This document shows positions 33,491-43,412 of a stretch of DNA of 64,000 nucleotides, in pieces (position 1 is the stretch's first letter; each line of letters opens with the position of its first letter). The stretch spans positions 14,307,715-14,371,714 of the forward strand of contig NC_081844.1 in the NCBI RefSeq assembly GCF_963259705.1, written 5' to 3'. A model generated the notes under the pieces. That model had not been told where the DNA came from and ran no database searches. It saw only the letters and a list, made by a program, of their open reading frames with translations. The position numbers and the translations under genes are program-made. Origin of the DNA: Myotis daubentonii. Lineage: Eukaryota > Chordata > Mammalia > Chiroptera > Vespertilionidae.

Positions 33491-33925
33491 TGAATGGAAG
33501 GGCGAGGGCTACACCCTCCATCTTGCCCCGGATCCTCCATTTTTGGGGCAGCAGCCTTAGCCATGTGCTAGGCAAGGAGCTTCTTCCTGGAAGCCCAAGC
33601 CTCTGCTAGCCACACCTAGGATTTCTTTAAACTAACCAATAACAATCAAAGGAAGTGCACACCATAGATACGACCACATCCTGTGTAACAAGACACCGAC
33701 TGCGCCCAGCCAATCGGCAGGCCCCACAGTCCTCTCTCCTTCCCTTACTCCAACCCCCCTATAAAACCCCTCTCCACACAGAGCAAGTGCTCTCTGCCGC
33801 TTGCTGCTGTGTACGTGAGTGTGGTCGGGGAGCCAAGCTAGCTCGAATAAAGACTCTTTGCTTTTGCATCGGACTCGGCTGGCTCCCTGGTGGGCTTTTG
33901 GGGATCCTGAAATCTGGGCATAACA
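33491..33925 (+). mobile_element. Solo LTR (same family as 27265-28030, without CREBZF)
   Basis: U3 begins TGAATGGAAGGGCGAGGGCT and continues CACCCTCCATCTTGCCCCGG. A TATA box CTATAAAACC lies at 33760-33769 and a polyadenylation signal AATAAAG at 33846-33852. The end is AATCTGGGCATAACA. From the CACCCTCC motif onward it aligns with the minus-strand LTR at 27265-27675. The 5' edge is uncertain: TGTTAG at 33422 would pair better with TAACA as an inverted repeat, but no clean target duplication is seen for either edge. Confidence 0.8.
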
Positions 33926-34311
33926 TGATATGTGGCAAGTTGAGAAGATTAATCACTTATCTTTTGTACTACTAGAATAAGCCAAGGTAAACACAGTGAG
34001 GCCTCGTCTAAATTGATGGGACCTGTACATTAGGTCAGCACTGTGTGTAAAGCCAGAAACACAGGCAATGAGGTCCTGGACCCAGATCGGAGTACAGAAG
34101 GGCAATGGGCACAAATTAGGCTGGGCAAACTATACTTAATATACTTGATATTGTGTCACAAACCCTGTACCCTATCTGCAGATATGACAAGACCCAGTAG
34201 TGTTGTCAGGCCTGCAAGCCAGCTGTTCACCAGAAACCCCCAGAGCCCAGTTTCATAAACCCGACTGGTCATTAGAATCACCTGGGATGCTTTTCAAGAA
34301 TACAGACTTGT
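33926..34311. other. No feature recognised
   Basis: Mixed sequence with no TE termini other than the duplication of the following SINE at its end. Confidence 0.45.
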
Positions 34312-34519
34312 GCCGAAACCGGTTTGGCTCAGTGGATAGAGCATCGGCCTGCGGACTGAAATGTCCCAGGTTCGATTCCGGTCAAGGGCATGTACCTGGG
34401 TTGCGGGCACATCCCCGGTAGAAGATGTGCAGGAAGCAGCTGATCGATGTTTCTAACTCTATCTCTCTCCCTTCATCTCTGTAAAAAAATCAATAAAATA
34501 TATATTTAAAAAAAAAAAA
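34312..34519 (+). mobile_element. Ves SINE, young
   Basis: Head GCCGAAACCGGTTTGGCTCA with intact A and B boxes (GGTTCGATTCC), core CAGGAAGCAGCTGATCGATG, tail AATAAAATATATATTTAAAA. The target sequence AAGAATACAGA is duplicated on both sides (about 34297 and 34520). Confidence 0.95.
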
Positions 34520-35076
34520 AGAATACAGATTCTTGGATCCCAACCTGGATGATTTTCACTGAGAGGTCTGTGGTGGGGCCAGGGCATCTATATTTTATAA
34601 ACTCCTACAGGGGATGTGATGACCAGCCGGGTGTGACAGCACACTGCCTTAAGCTATTCCACTCCAAATTTGTTCTTTGGGTGTAAATATTTATGGTTTC
34701 CTCTCTCCTAATGTCTGGCAGACCTCCATAGGCACACATTTTCCTGGCAGACTCCATTTTCAGCTCTGCCTTTCAAACCTTGGGCCAATCCAGAAATGTA
34801 ATTATTACTTTCACTCTTATGCTGGCCCATAAGGCCAGACAGGACTCTGCTGTTGTTTTCCCCCGAGCAGGAGCAGTCACTAAATGAATAACATAGAAAG
34901 TTAGGCCAAGAAACAAAACAAAACTGCAGTCATAAACCATATGAAGAGTAGATGAAATGCCAGGCAGAAAAGCAAGAACAAATAAGTCCTATCCACCTGA
35001 GAGGAGAGGCAAAGCATCCAGTACTCAGACCAGCATAAATAGGAGTTCAGCCTGGACTGAAGATTTTATATCTATA
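34520..35076. other. No feature recognised
   Basis: Mixed unique-looking sequence. No gene is supported. Confidence 0.45.
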
Positions 35077-35250
35077 CTAGAAACCCAACGTACAAAATTC
35101 CCGCAAAGGGCTCAGCCCTCTTAGCCCCAGCTGCCTCAGCCGGCCCTCGCAGTCCTGGCTTCATCAGAAAGGTCGTCCGGACGGTCATCCGGAAGGATGT
35201 CTGGATGGTCATTTTGCTCTTTGGTCTACTTAGCATATTAGCTCCTTAAT
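35077..35250 (-). mobile_element. Short Helitron
   Basis: Plus-strand start CTAGAAACCCAACGTACAAA, body with AGAAAGGTCGTCCGGACGG, and a decayed 5' end at TTAGCATATTAGCTCCTTAA. Close to the copies at 11517 and 32835. Confidence 0.85.
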
Positions 35251-35284
35251 ATATGTATATTAAAGAGCTAATTATACATATATG

Positions 35285-35525
35285 TATAATATATTCCATT
35301 ATCTTGCAATTTTACATTTTAACTAAATTTTCAATAATGAATATTTATGTCTCAATTTATAACTATTACAAATACTTCTGCAGTGAATAACTGCCTATTT
35401 TTTACTACATTCATGGACATTTCTTATTATATTCATATTACATCAAATAGGTAAGTTCTTTGTCTCCACCCCCCCCTTTTTATTTCTGTGCATACACCTT
35501 TCTTTTGAATTCAGGAGAATTTTTC
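35285..35525 (-). repeat. Unclassified repeat, inverted partner of 31479-31705
   Basis: Contains TTTATGTCTCAATTTATAAC, TTACATCAAATAGGTAAGTT, TTTCTGTGCATACACC and TTTTGAATTCAGGAGAAT, which match the other copy in opposite orientation. Both copies stop at the same GAGAATTTTT edge. Confidence 0.6.
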
Positions 35526-35718
35526 TCACAGTACATGACCCTCTCTCAAGAAATACATTTCTCCAAGTGTGAATCCTATTAGGAAATTCTTGAGTGGCAG
35601 AGGAAGGAGGAAGTGTTCATCTGAATGCCCACATTTTTTTTTATAAAATGGCTTAAAGGAAGCAGTGGCATTTCAAATCCTTTCAAAATCTAACCCCAGT
35701 GATTTATCTATAATAATA

Positions 35719-36340
35719 CTAGAGGCCTGGTGCACAAAAATTTGTGCACTGGCTGGGGAGGGCAGTCCCTCAGCCCCACTTGTGCCCTCTCACAGTCTGG
35801 GACCCCTCAGGAGATAACCACCTGCTAGCTTAGGCCCGTTCCCCAGATGGCAGATGGCAGGCCGGATCCCTAGGTGCCTGCTCCTCCTCCCCATGTTGCA
35901 CACAGGGCAGGGCTGATCAGGGGGTTGGGATGCCTCTCCGGATCGCACACACGGCAGGGCTGATTGAGGGGTTGGGGCGCTGTCCCCGGTTGCTCACAGG
36001 GCAGGGCCAATCGGGGGGTTGGGGTGCAAGAATAGGGCTTCCTCGGGCCAATAGCACCGCCAAACCCTGCTGCCCAAGGCCACACACAGGGGTCCCGCCT
36101 GCCCAGAGTCTCACATGGGGATCCCGACCACCCAGGGCCACACACAGGGGTCCCAGCTGGTGGCGGGGCTTAGGTGGCACACACGGCCTGGATGGCGGCT
36201 TGAGCTGGCCCGCCCTGCCTGCAGTATGCAAATTAGCCACCATATTTATTAGCGGTTAATTTGCATATTGCACTGATTAGCCAATGGGAGGTGTAGCAAA
36301 GGTACGGTCAGTTACCATGTTTGTCTATTATTAGATAGGA
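35719..36340 (-). mobile_element. Inner Helitron, opposite strand
   Basis: The plus strand starts CTAGAGGCCTGGTGCACAAA and ends TGTCTATTATTAGATAGGA. It sits exactly between A (35718) and T (36341), 12 bp inside the outer element. It holds about three units of the 47-bp minisatellite of the composite elements (35890-36030) and shares the NNNNTTAATTTGCATAT..GCTGATTAGCCAATG segment with them. Confidence 0.9.
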
Positions 36341-36412
36341 TAAGTGTCATATGCTAATTAGACCAGACAGCCGAACGACCTTCCAGACGTCATTCCAGAC
36401 AGCCTTCTAGAT

Positions 36413-36624
36413 CAGCGGTTCTCAACCTGTGGGTTGAGACCTCTTTGGCGGTCGAACGACCCTTTCACAGGGGTCGCCTAAGACCATCCTGCATATCAGA
36501 TATTTACATTACGATTCATAACAGTAGCAACATTACAGTTATGAAGTAGCAACGAAAATAATTTTATGGTTGGGTCACAACATGAGGAACTGTATTTAAA
36601 GGGCCAGAAGGTTGAGAACCACTG
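36413..36624 (+). mobile_element. SPIN element (non-autonomous hAT), 212 bp
   Basis: The ends are CAGCGGTTCTCAACCTGTGG and AGGTTGAGAACCACTG. Internal landmarks are CGACCCTTTCACAGGGGTCG, TACGATTCATAACAGTAGCA and AATAATTTTATGGTTGGG. The 8-bp duplication TTCTAGAT/GTCTAGAT (36405-36412 and 36625-36632) fits the known CTAG-centred target. SPIN elements are known from established work to have entered several tetrapod lineages by horizontal transfer. This copy lies inside a Helitron. Confidence 0.95.
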
Positions 36625-37001
36625 GTCTAGATGAAGGTGGCAGCAGGGGGCTAAGGTAGAGTGGTTAGGGGCGATCAGGCAGGCAGGAAGAGGGGTTGGG
36701 GCGATCAGGCAGGCAGGAGAGCAGTTAGGGGCGATCTGGCAGGCAGGCAGAGTGGTTAGGGGCAACCAGGTGAATGGTTAGGAGCCAATGGTTCTGGATT
36801 GCAAGAGGGATGTCCAACTGCCAGTTGATCCCAGTGAGATTGGGCCTAAACTGTCAGTCGGACATTCCCCAAGGGGTCCCAGATTACAAAAGGGTGCAGG
36901 CCAGGCTGAAGGAGCCCTCTCCCCCCATGCACGAATTTCATGCACTGGGCCTCTAGTAGATTTATATTTCTTTATTTTCCTGGTTACTCAGCAGATAAAT
37001 G

Positions 37002-37003
<2 letters not shown>

Positions 37004-37047
<44 letters not shown>
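37004..37047. repeat. (CA)n microsatellite
   Basis: About 22 uninterrupted CA units downstream of the Helitron nest. Confidence 0.97.
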
Positions 37048-37049
<2 letters not shown>

Positions 37050-37144
37050 CCTTCTGAAGGACACAAATCTTACAGAATGTAGGGGGGGAAAACACCCTAA
37101 AATGTGAGAAAATATTTTTCTCTCTCATCATCTGCAATGATGTT

Positions 37145-37320
37145 CTTGAGCAGAGGTGAATAATTCACTGTTGATGGGGCTGCTGTGTGCATTGTAGACA
37201 GTTTAACAGCCCTCTTGTCTCTAATTACCAGATGCAATACACCCTTCTCTATTTGTGGCCATAAGTGACATCAAACATTGACAAATGTCCTCTAAAGGGA
37301 AAAACTGTCCTGACCAAAAA
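37145..37320 (+). repeat. MER5-type hAT-Charlie remnant
   Basis: Markers in order: GAGCAGAGGTGAATAATTCA, GGGGCTGCTGTGTGCATTGT, CCAGATGCAATACACCC and ATTGACAAATGTCCTCTAAA. These follow the MER5A/B layout. The termini are eroded. Confidence 0.7.
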
Positions 37321-37509
37321 CCAGCTCTCTAAGTGCAGGACCTTATCTTACTATGAACAGCAATTTCAGTTATTTTTCTTCATACCCTAGTTTTCAAATT
37401 TTCCCTTCTTAGGCTTGAGGATAACAAGAAATAAATGTAACAGTGAACAAGAAGTCTTTTATTGGGCATTCTCTTAACTACATAAAGGCACATTAAAACT
37501 ATTGAAATT

Positions 37510-38097
37510 ATCACTTTTTAGGACTGGAGTTGTGGACAAAAGGGGCCACATGCTGACCTGACAAGCTCAGGAGAGGCCTGCATGGCAGTTTTGCAGACTC
37601 GAGACCTAAAGTAACCACAAAGGATGGTCTGAAATTAAACCTTAACTAAAAGCAGTTCTGGTGGGCAGTTCCGTCCTAAGCCGATATCTTCACTGATAAG
37701 GCCAACCTTTACTGTAGCTGAGCCTATCTGTCTTTTTGCATCTATGATAACATACCCTTGAAATGTCTGGGTAACTTGTGATTTCCCTGTATCTGGAGCC
37801 CCTGGGGCATGGCCAGGTGTGCTGGGCCCAGGACAGATGCAGCAGATTCTTTCATTTGTCATGTTAATTGTTCCTGCACCCACCTAAGTATGTGTGCATC
37901 ATTTTACTTTTTATCCTATCACAGAGGTTTCCCCACTTCGCTTGATCCCACCTCCTTAAATCTGTCACCAATGAATTTCATGTATAAATACGGATGTAAC
38001 CCTGCCATTCTCTGGAGCACTATCTCAATTCGTTGAGGTTCTGCTTCCCGGCATATGTCGACAGTTTGGCTCAAATAAACTCACAAAAATTCTTTAC
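37510..38097 (+). repeat. Candidate endogenous retrovirus LTR, family unknown
   Basis: The order of signals fits an LTR: a TATA-like TGTATAAATACGG at about 37980, then CTTCCCGGCATATGTCG, then a polyadenylation signal in CTCAAATAAACTC at 38073, about 90 bp apart. No target duplication or TG..CA edge is secure. Short frames (37635-37883, 37809-38036) are not credible genes. Confidence 0.5.
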
Positions 38098-39799
38098 AGG
38101 TTTCAATGTTTTTTTTTTACGTTAACAGAGTGGATTCTCAGACAAAGGACATCTTCCTTCTTGGTCTGTCTGGGGGCAAGATGGTTGGTGGTAGTTTCAT
38201 TCCTCCAATTACATGATGTTCCTTTGGAGGAGGATATAATCTTTGAATATGACCATATCAAGTTGACAGAGCCATTGGAATCACCAGAATGAAGTGGATA
38301 GAGAACTTTCTGAGAGAGATATTTTATTGCCAAACCCTGTTAGAACTCAGGTAGATGAGGCACCAGTGTCTAGTTAAGTCATACCTACCTGAGCTGACTT
38401 TCGGGTAGTTCATGAGAGAAAGGCAAATTAATTCTCTGCTACGTGCTTTACCTCTGCTATCTCAGTCCCTCAGGAACTAAGTAGTTTCAGACCCATTATT
38501 TTTAATGTTGAAGAACCTTTGACTCAGAAAACCTATAATGTGGCTAGGTCACATGGTGAGTAAATGTCGCAGCCAGGAAATAATATCAAATGTGATTCCT
38601 GATAAAGGTCTTAATACTACAGGAAAACTAGATTATTATGAATCTTACCCAAAACATTCCAATTCAAAGAGAGGAGGCAAACTCTGAGTAAATATGAGAA
38701 AGTAATAATTGACAAAATAGTAAGTTGAGGAAGCCTAAAAATGAGGGCATAGTCAAGGGGGTATAATTTCCTGACTGCCACCCGGTACTATTTCCCTCTT
38801 CTGCCTTTTGGCTGGAGAATCCTCCTGCCACCATTCTTCAGCACTGGACTTGGTGAGGATCAGCTCCTTCTCAGCTATAGGAATAGCCCCTGGTTGACTT
38901 AAAGCCAATCAGCAAATCCTACCTGTATGGTTTGTTTGAGAAATAGTCATAATATCCTATTCAGGCCAAAAAAAGAGATCAATCCCATGGATTTTCTTGG
39001 GATCTTCCATTTGTACTTCCAGAAGAGAACCTCTCTTTATCCTTAGATGATATGGTGCTGTGTTTGGAGCCTGGAACCACAACAGCCATTTGGCCACCAG
39101 GAAGTAATATATCAGCGCTATCTTGGGGTGAGGGGAGTGGGACAAGAGCTAGGGCATGTGGATCCTGAGGAGGATGTCAGCACTGAAGAAGGCAGGGTAA
39201 AGAGAGAGAGAAAGGGTTCTCAATAACGTGATTTGAGTGTACAGATGAAGTCTCTTCTGAAATCAGACCCATATTTGTACTTTTACGCAGAAATCAACAA
39301 ACTCCTCTAATGTATAAAACCAGGTAGGCTGGATTTTCTGGCACTGGTGATCAAAAGGACCTGACTTTTATGAAGGGTGTGTGTCAGTGTTGGGTGAAGA
39401 GAAATTCTTTATATTTCTAATTCCTGAAAGACAACTTGAAGAATTTTATTCAAAACTATAAGAAGGAGAGATTGTCTTCAAGTTCCCAGCCTTCAGATTA
39501 AATGTGGCTCAAAGTTTCAGTGCCTAATTCATCTTCTTTCTAAAATGTATTTTCTGGATACCATTCATTATTTTTCTATTGAGGTAAAATGATCAAAGTA
39601 GAGAAGAAAGAACAGTAAACTTGAAGTCAAACTAATCAGACATAAATTCTTATACTGATTTGGTTCTCCTGTAGTTACTTAATCTAATTGTCACCTGAAC
39701 TATTTATAAAATATGTAAAATTCACAGAGTAATGCCTGTTTTACCTATTCATAAAGACTGCAGTAAATAGTAAATATAGGAAAATCCTTTTGAAAGGAG
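38098..39799. other. No gene; probable MIR at about 38430-38610
   Basis: Mostly unique-looking. At 38430-38610 the order CCTCTGCTATCTCAGTCC, ACTCAGAAAACC, GGCTAGGTCACATGG, GAGTAAATGTCGCAGCCAGG resembles MIR. The 62-residue minus frame at 38957-39145 is unsupported. Confidence 0.45.
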
Positions 39800-40545
39800 C
39801 TTTTAGGGGTGAAATAGCCAGGTTTAGGAAATTTTAAAAATTAAGGGGTCCATGGAAAAAACACAGGGCTACAAAGTTGCAAAAGGATACATTTCCATAA
39901 GAAAAGGGAGCAGCAGAAGTTACATTTCCATAAGATAAGGGAGCTGGGAGTAGCAAAAGGTATACATTTACAAAATAAAGGGAAGGAGGAAGAAAGCCCA
40001 GAGGGAATAGGGAAACAATACAGAAGGAGGGGAGGAGAGCCTCACAGACCTTTGAGCTCAGGAGTTGCTATAGTGACCAAATATGAAAGAGATAGTAACC
40101 AGTCAAAGGGAATATCAAGACCCACAGATCTGCAGCCCTTAAAAACCATGAAAAAAGGGACTCAGTGGGACTCTTCCCCCTCCCCACATGGGAGTCTGTG
40201 CTGTGAGATTCTTTCCCCCTCCCCATGTAGGTAGGAGTCTGTACTTGTTCTTCAATAAGTTTCCACCTTTGCTATACAGTGGGGCCTGGACTTACGAGTT
40301 TAATTCGTTCTGAGACCGAGCTCGTTAAGGAGCTTGTTAACTCAAATTACTCTGTCAATTCAATGCAAAAAATCGGCCGAGAGACAGCTGGTATCTCAAA
40401 AAACTCGTTAGTCGGGACACTCTCAAAAAACTCGTTAGTCGGGACACTCGTAACTCAAGGTCCCACTGTACCACCTTTCATCAGTGGTTCATTTTTCGAC
40501 TCCACCTGAAAAGATCCCCGGAGACCATCCTGCCAGTCCAAAATT
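39800..40545 (+). repeat. LTR-like remnant split by a MITE
   Basis: Two imperfect copies of TTACATTTCCATAAGA followed by AAGGGAGC lie in the U3-like part. Two imperfect units of CTTCCCCCTCCCCA..GGAGTCTGT come next, then TTGTTCTTCAATAAGTTTCC, which resembles the end of R in gammaretroviral-type LTRs. The sequence TTTCCACCTTTGCTATA is interrupted at 40277 and resumes with CCACCTTTCATCAGTGGTTC. Outer edges are uncertain. Confidence 0.55.
40277..40468. mobile_element. Tc1/mariner-like MITE, internally rearranged
   Basis: The ends are CAGTGGGGCCTGGACTTACG and CGTAACTCAAGGTCCCACTG with TA on both sides (40275-40276 and 40469-40470). It is shorter than the copy at 17564-17843. It contains a direct duplication of CTCAAAAAACTCGTTAGTCG plus GGACACT at about 40396-40450. 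Confidence 0.92.
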
Positions 40546-41624
40546 CCCCTATCACCTTGAGATTTGGTAATAAAATGCAAGGCAGGTATGTAAGAAGTTT
40601 CAAAATGATAATAAGAAACAACTTGGTTCAAAACCTTAGGCAAACAAAAGTAACTTTCAAAATATTGAATTTCCGTGGACAGTACTAGATACAGAAAACT
40701 TCATTGAAAAACAATATCTGATTAAAATTATCCAATCCATTGATAGGTAAGATCATTTTTGGAGTAATTATTAGTGAATCCTTTATTCTTCCAACTGTGT
40801 GAAAAATGGCACTGCCATAATGGTCACAAAGAGAGGTAAAATATTCTCACCAGGAGCATATATGCGATTTCTCTGTAGTGTCTTTACAACTTTCCTATAA
40901 ACCTGTAATTATTTTAAAATAAAAAGATTTTTAATTTTTTCAACTAGTTCTATAATGTTTTGGGTGATTAAAACAATTATCTTCTATATAAGAGGAAAAC
41001 TAAATTTGAGGAATGATGATAAATATAAATTTTAAAATATAAATGTAAGAATATATATATATATACTTACTAGAGATTCATGACACAGCAACAGAAACAG
41101 GTAGAAGATAAGGCGATTTGAGCTGAAGTAGGAGGCAACACAAAATGCAATGGGAGCATTTTTGAATACACTGTTCATTCAGCAATAAAAAATGATTCAA
41201 AGCTCTTTTTTAAAATATCATGCTGAGAACCCAGTTGGGGTGGTTAAGGAAGGAAAGTGACTTTGCTTCATTAGCACCAGCTGTGAAACGCATTCCTGAA
41301 TTACAATTAGGAAGTAAGTCGGGCCATTACCAGCCACTGGGAGGCCAACAAGCTGCTGGTGCTTATGTGGAACAGCTAACTTCCCCAACAGTCAGGCCTT
41401 CAGTGTCCTTCCCTATATATTGCTGCCACCTAGTGATCAAACATTTCTACGAGACAACAAGACAAGGCAGATTTAAGCACTCCCAAGGTGTTTACTAGTT
41501 TTAAATTTGTATGAGCTTAGTAAGTGCTCAGTAAGAATGCGGGAAATAAAGGTTATTGAATTAACTGTTTCATACTTGTCAAAAATCTGGGTTCTACAGA
41601 AGATTGATTTCAGAGAGAGGAACG

Positions 41625-41630
<6 letters not shown>
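40546..41630. other. No feature recognised
   Basis: AT-rich, with an old retroelement-like stretch at about 40800-40940 ending in AAAATAAAAAG and a short (TA)n near 41052. No gene is supported. Confidence 0.4.

Positions 41631-41682
<52 letters not shown>
41631..41682. repeat. (GA)n microsatellite
   Basis: About 26 GA units. The preceding TTGATTTCAGAGAGAGG suggests a Ves minus-strand 3' end as the seed, but no more of the SINE is present. Confidence 0.95.
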
Positions 41683-41686
<4 letters not shown>

Positions 41687-41799
41687 GTTAAACCCTGTTC
41701 TTTATAAAGCTTGCAACCTATTAATTCATAAAATTGAAAACAGTACAATGTGAGTGGGATGGGAAGTCTTATGCTCCTGCTCTTAGTTTAGTTAATTTG

Positions 41800-42045
41800 A
41801 TATCAATACAGCTCTCAATAATTACCACCTGGAGGACATCTTCATTGTGGCAGGCTTTGAGCTTTAAATAAATTATATTTATAATCCTCACACTATGCTT
41901 TTAAGAAAGACATTATTATTGTTATACACTTAACTATGACAAAACTGAATATCAGTGAAGTTATAGAACTTGCTCAATATTACACAGTGAATGATATGGG
42001 CAGAATGTGAACTCAGCTAACTCCAAATTTGATATATTTTAGACA
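41800..42045 (+). repeat. MIR
   Basis: TAATCCTCACACTATGCTTT, GACAAAACTGAATATCAGTG, GAACTTGCTCAATATTACAC and GTGAATGATATGGGCAGAAT follow the MIR layout, including the central core. Confidence 0.72.
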
Positions 42046-42389
42046 AAACTGCACTAATAAAATGAGAATAATTTTTAAAACTATACAGATTTTAAAAATC
42101 CACGTGAATGTTATTGCCCTCAAAATATTCACTATTGAAAGTTGTCTGCTTTACTTATTCTAAAAATATTCTTCCACAGACTCAGATAATGTCTTGGAAT
42201 ATTTTTTTGGAATTGGCTTTAGAACCAGTTTAGGAAGAAAACTTGCCTTATTTACAAATTATAGGATTAGTGATTTGGCAACACCTATTAAAGCTTATAA
42301 AAATGAAATTGCTGTTTTCAAAAAACCATGTCAGGACCTGTACTGGAATGACAGAAGTTGTTGTGAGGAGGCTAAAAGGCTAACTCCAA

Positions 42390-42838
42390 TGTAACCCTGA
42401 TATTTGGGGGGCTAGCAACCTGAATCTGTGCCAGCAATCTAATGTACATTCTGGATAACCTATGATTAAGTCACTGTCCCTTTCTCCACAAACTGGTTTT
42501 GTGAGACCTGTTACCTAAACGCTCACATTTTACACAGGCCATAAAGAATGATCAGCACACAGCCCCCGGAGGGGTTATCAGCACTGGTGCCAGGGCAGGC
42601 CCTTAGGTATGGTCTCAAGACCCCCAACACCTGGGGCTTTTTGCAAAGCCAGCAAAAGGTCTGGAAGTATAATCCATATTTGGGGGACAAAGACACTAAT
42701 AGGGTATAAAGGAAAAGCTCCCACTATATTTCTTTGCTCAGATTTTGGAGACGACTCCTCTGAGACCGCCGACATAATAAAGCTGTGTAACTCCATTTCT
42801 CTAAGTGTTGCTTGGGTTTCTTCCACCTTCTACAACAG
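42390..42838 (+). repeat. Candidate solo LTR
   Basis: Starts TGTAACCCTGATATTTGGGG and ends TTCCACCTTCTACAACA. A TATA-like AGGGTATAAAGG at about 42696 is followed by GACATAATAAAGCTG at 42772, the spacing expected for promoter and polyadenylation signal in an LTR. No clear target duplication. The family is not identified. Confidence 0.6.
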
Positions 42839-42854
42839 TTTAAGATAGCATACT

Positions 42855-43079
42855 GGCCTGGCCAGTGTTTCTCAGTGGTTGAGCATCAATCTATGACCCA
42901 GAAAACCATGGTTCAATTCCTAATCAGGCACATGCCCAGCTTGTGGGCTCAATCTCCAGTAGGGGGCATGCAGGAGGCAGTTGATGGATCGATGATTCTC
43001 TCTCATCATTGATGTTTCTACCTGTCTCCCTCTCCATTCCTCTCTCTGAAATCAATAAAAACATATATTTTTTAAAAAG
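42855..43079 (+). mobile_element. Ves SINE
   Basis: Head GGCCTGGCCAGTGTTTCTCA, core CAGGAGGCAGTTGATGGATC, CT tract, and GAAATCAATAAAAACATATA tail. The A box is degraded. A possible diverged duplication is AAGATAGCATA/AAGATTGCAAGCA. Confidence 0.9.
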
Positions 43080-43412
43080 ATTGCAAGCATGGTCAAATTT
43101 AACTTTTTCAAAACTCTGACAATCAACTAAAAGCTCGTAACAATCCAAAAAGAAATTGTTCAAGAGAAGGGCTGAATCTCAGTAAGAACTATGATCTTTA
43201 TAACATTTTAGTTTGCTCAAATTACATGTCCACTCCTCAGTTTTATGGTAGCTTTGAAATCCAACAGCTTCTCAACTTTATGGCAGCAGGAAAAACTAAC
43301 AGTCTAGCTAGCAGCTACTGGATGAGGCAAAATAGATTAGGAGTTCCCCCAAAGACTGATATATAGATATACATTATACACAAATATCAAGCTTTCAGAA
43401 GGAAGATTTTTT

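Larger units (their letters stand above)
35707..36956 (+). mobile_element. Outer Helitron of a triple nest
   Basis: Its 5' terminus is A|TCTATAATAATA at 35707-35718. It resumes at 36341 with TAAGTGTCATATGCTAATTA after the inner Helitron. The 3' hairpin ATGCACGAATTTCATGCAC and GGGCCTCTAG end at 36956. If the inner Helitron and the SPIN copy with its duplication are discounted, about 408 bp remain, a normal length here. The body has several units of GGTTAGGGGCGATCAGGCAG. Confidence 0.87.

Noticed and set aside
33422..33925. Provirus with internal genes between 27 and 34 kb, using the two related LTRs as a pair
   Set aside because: The LTRs are in opposite orientation, differ in structure, and the DNA between them holds Helitrons, Ves and simple repeats with no retroviral gene remnants.
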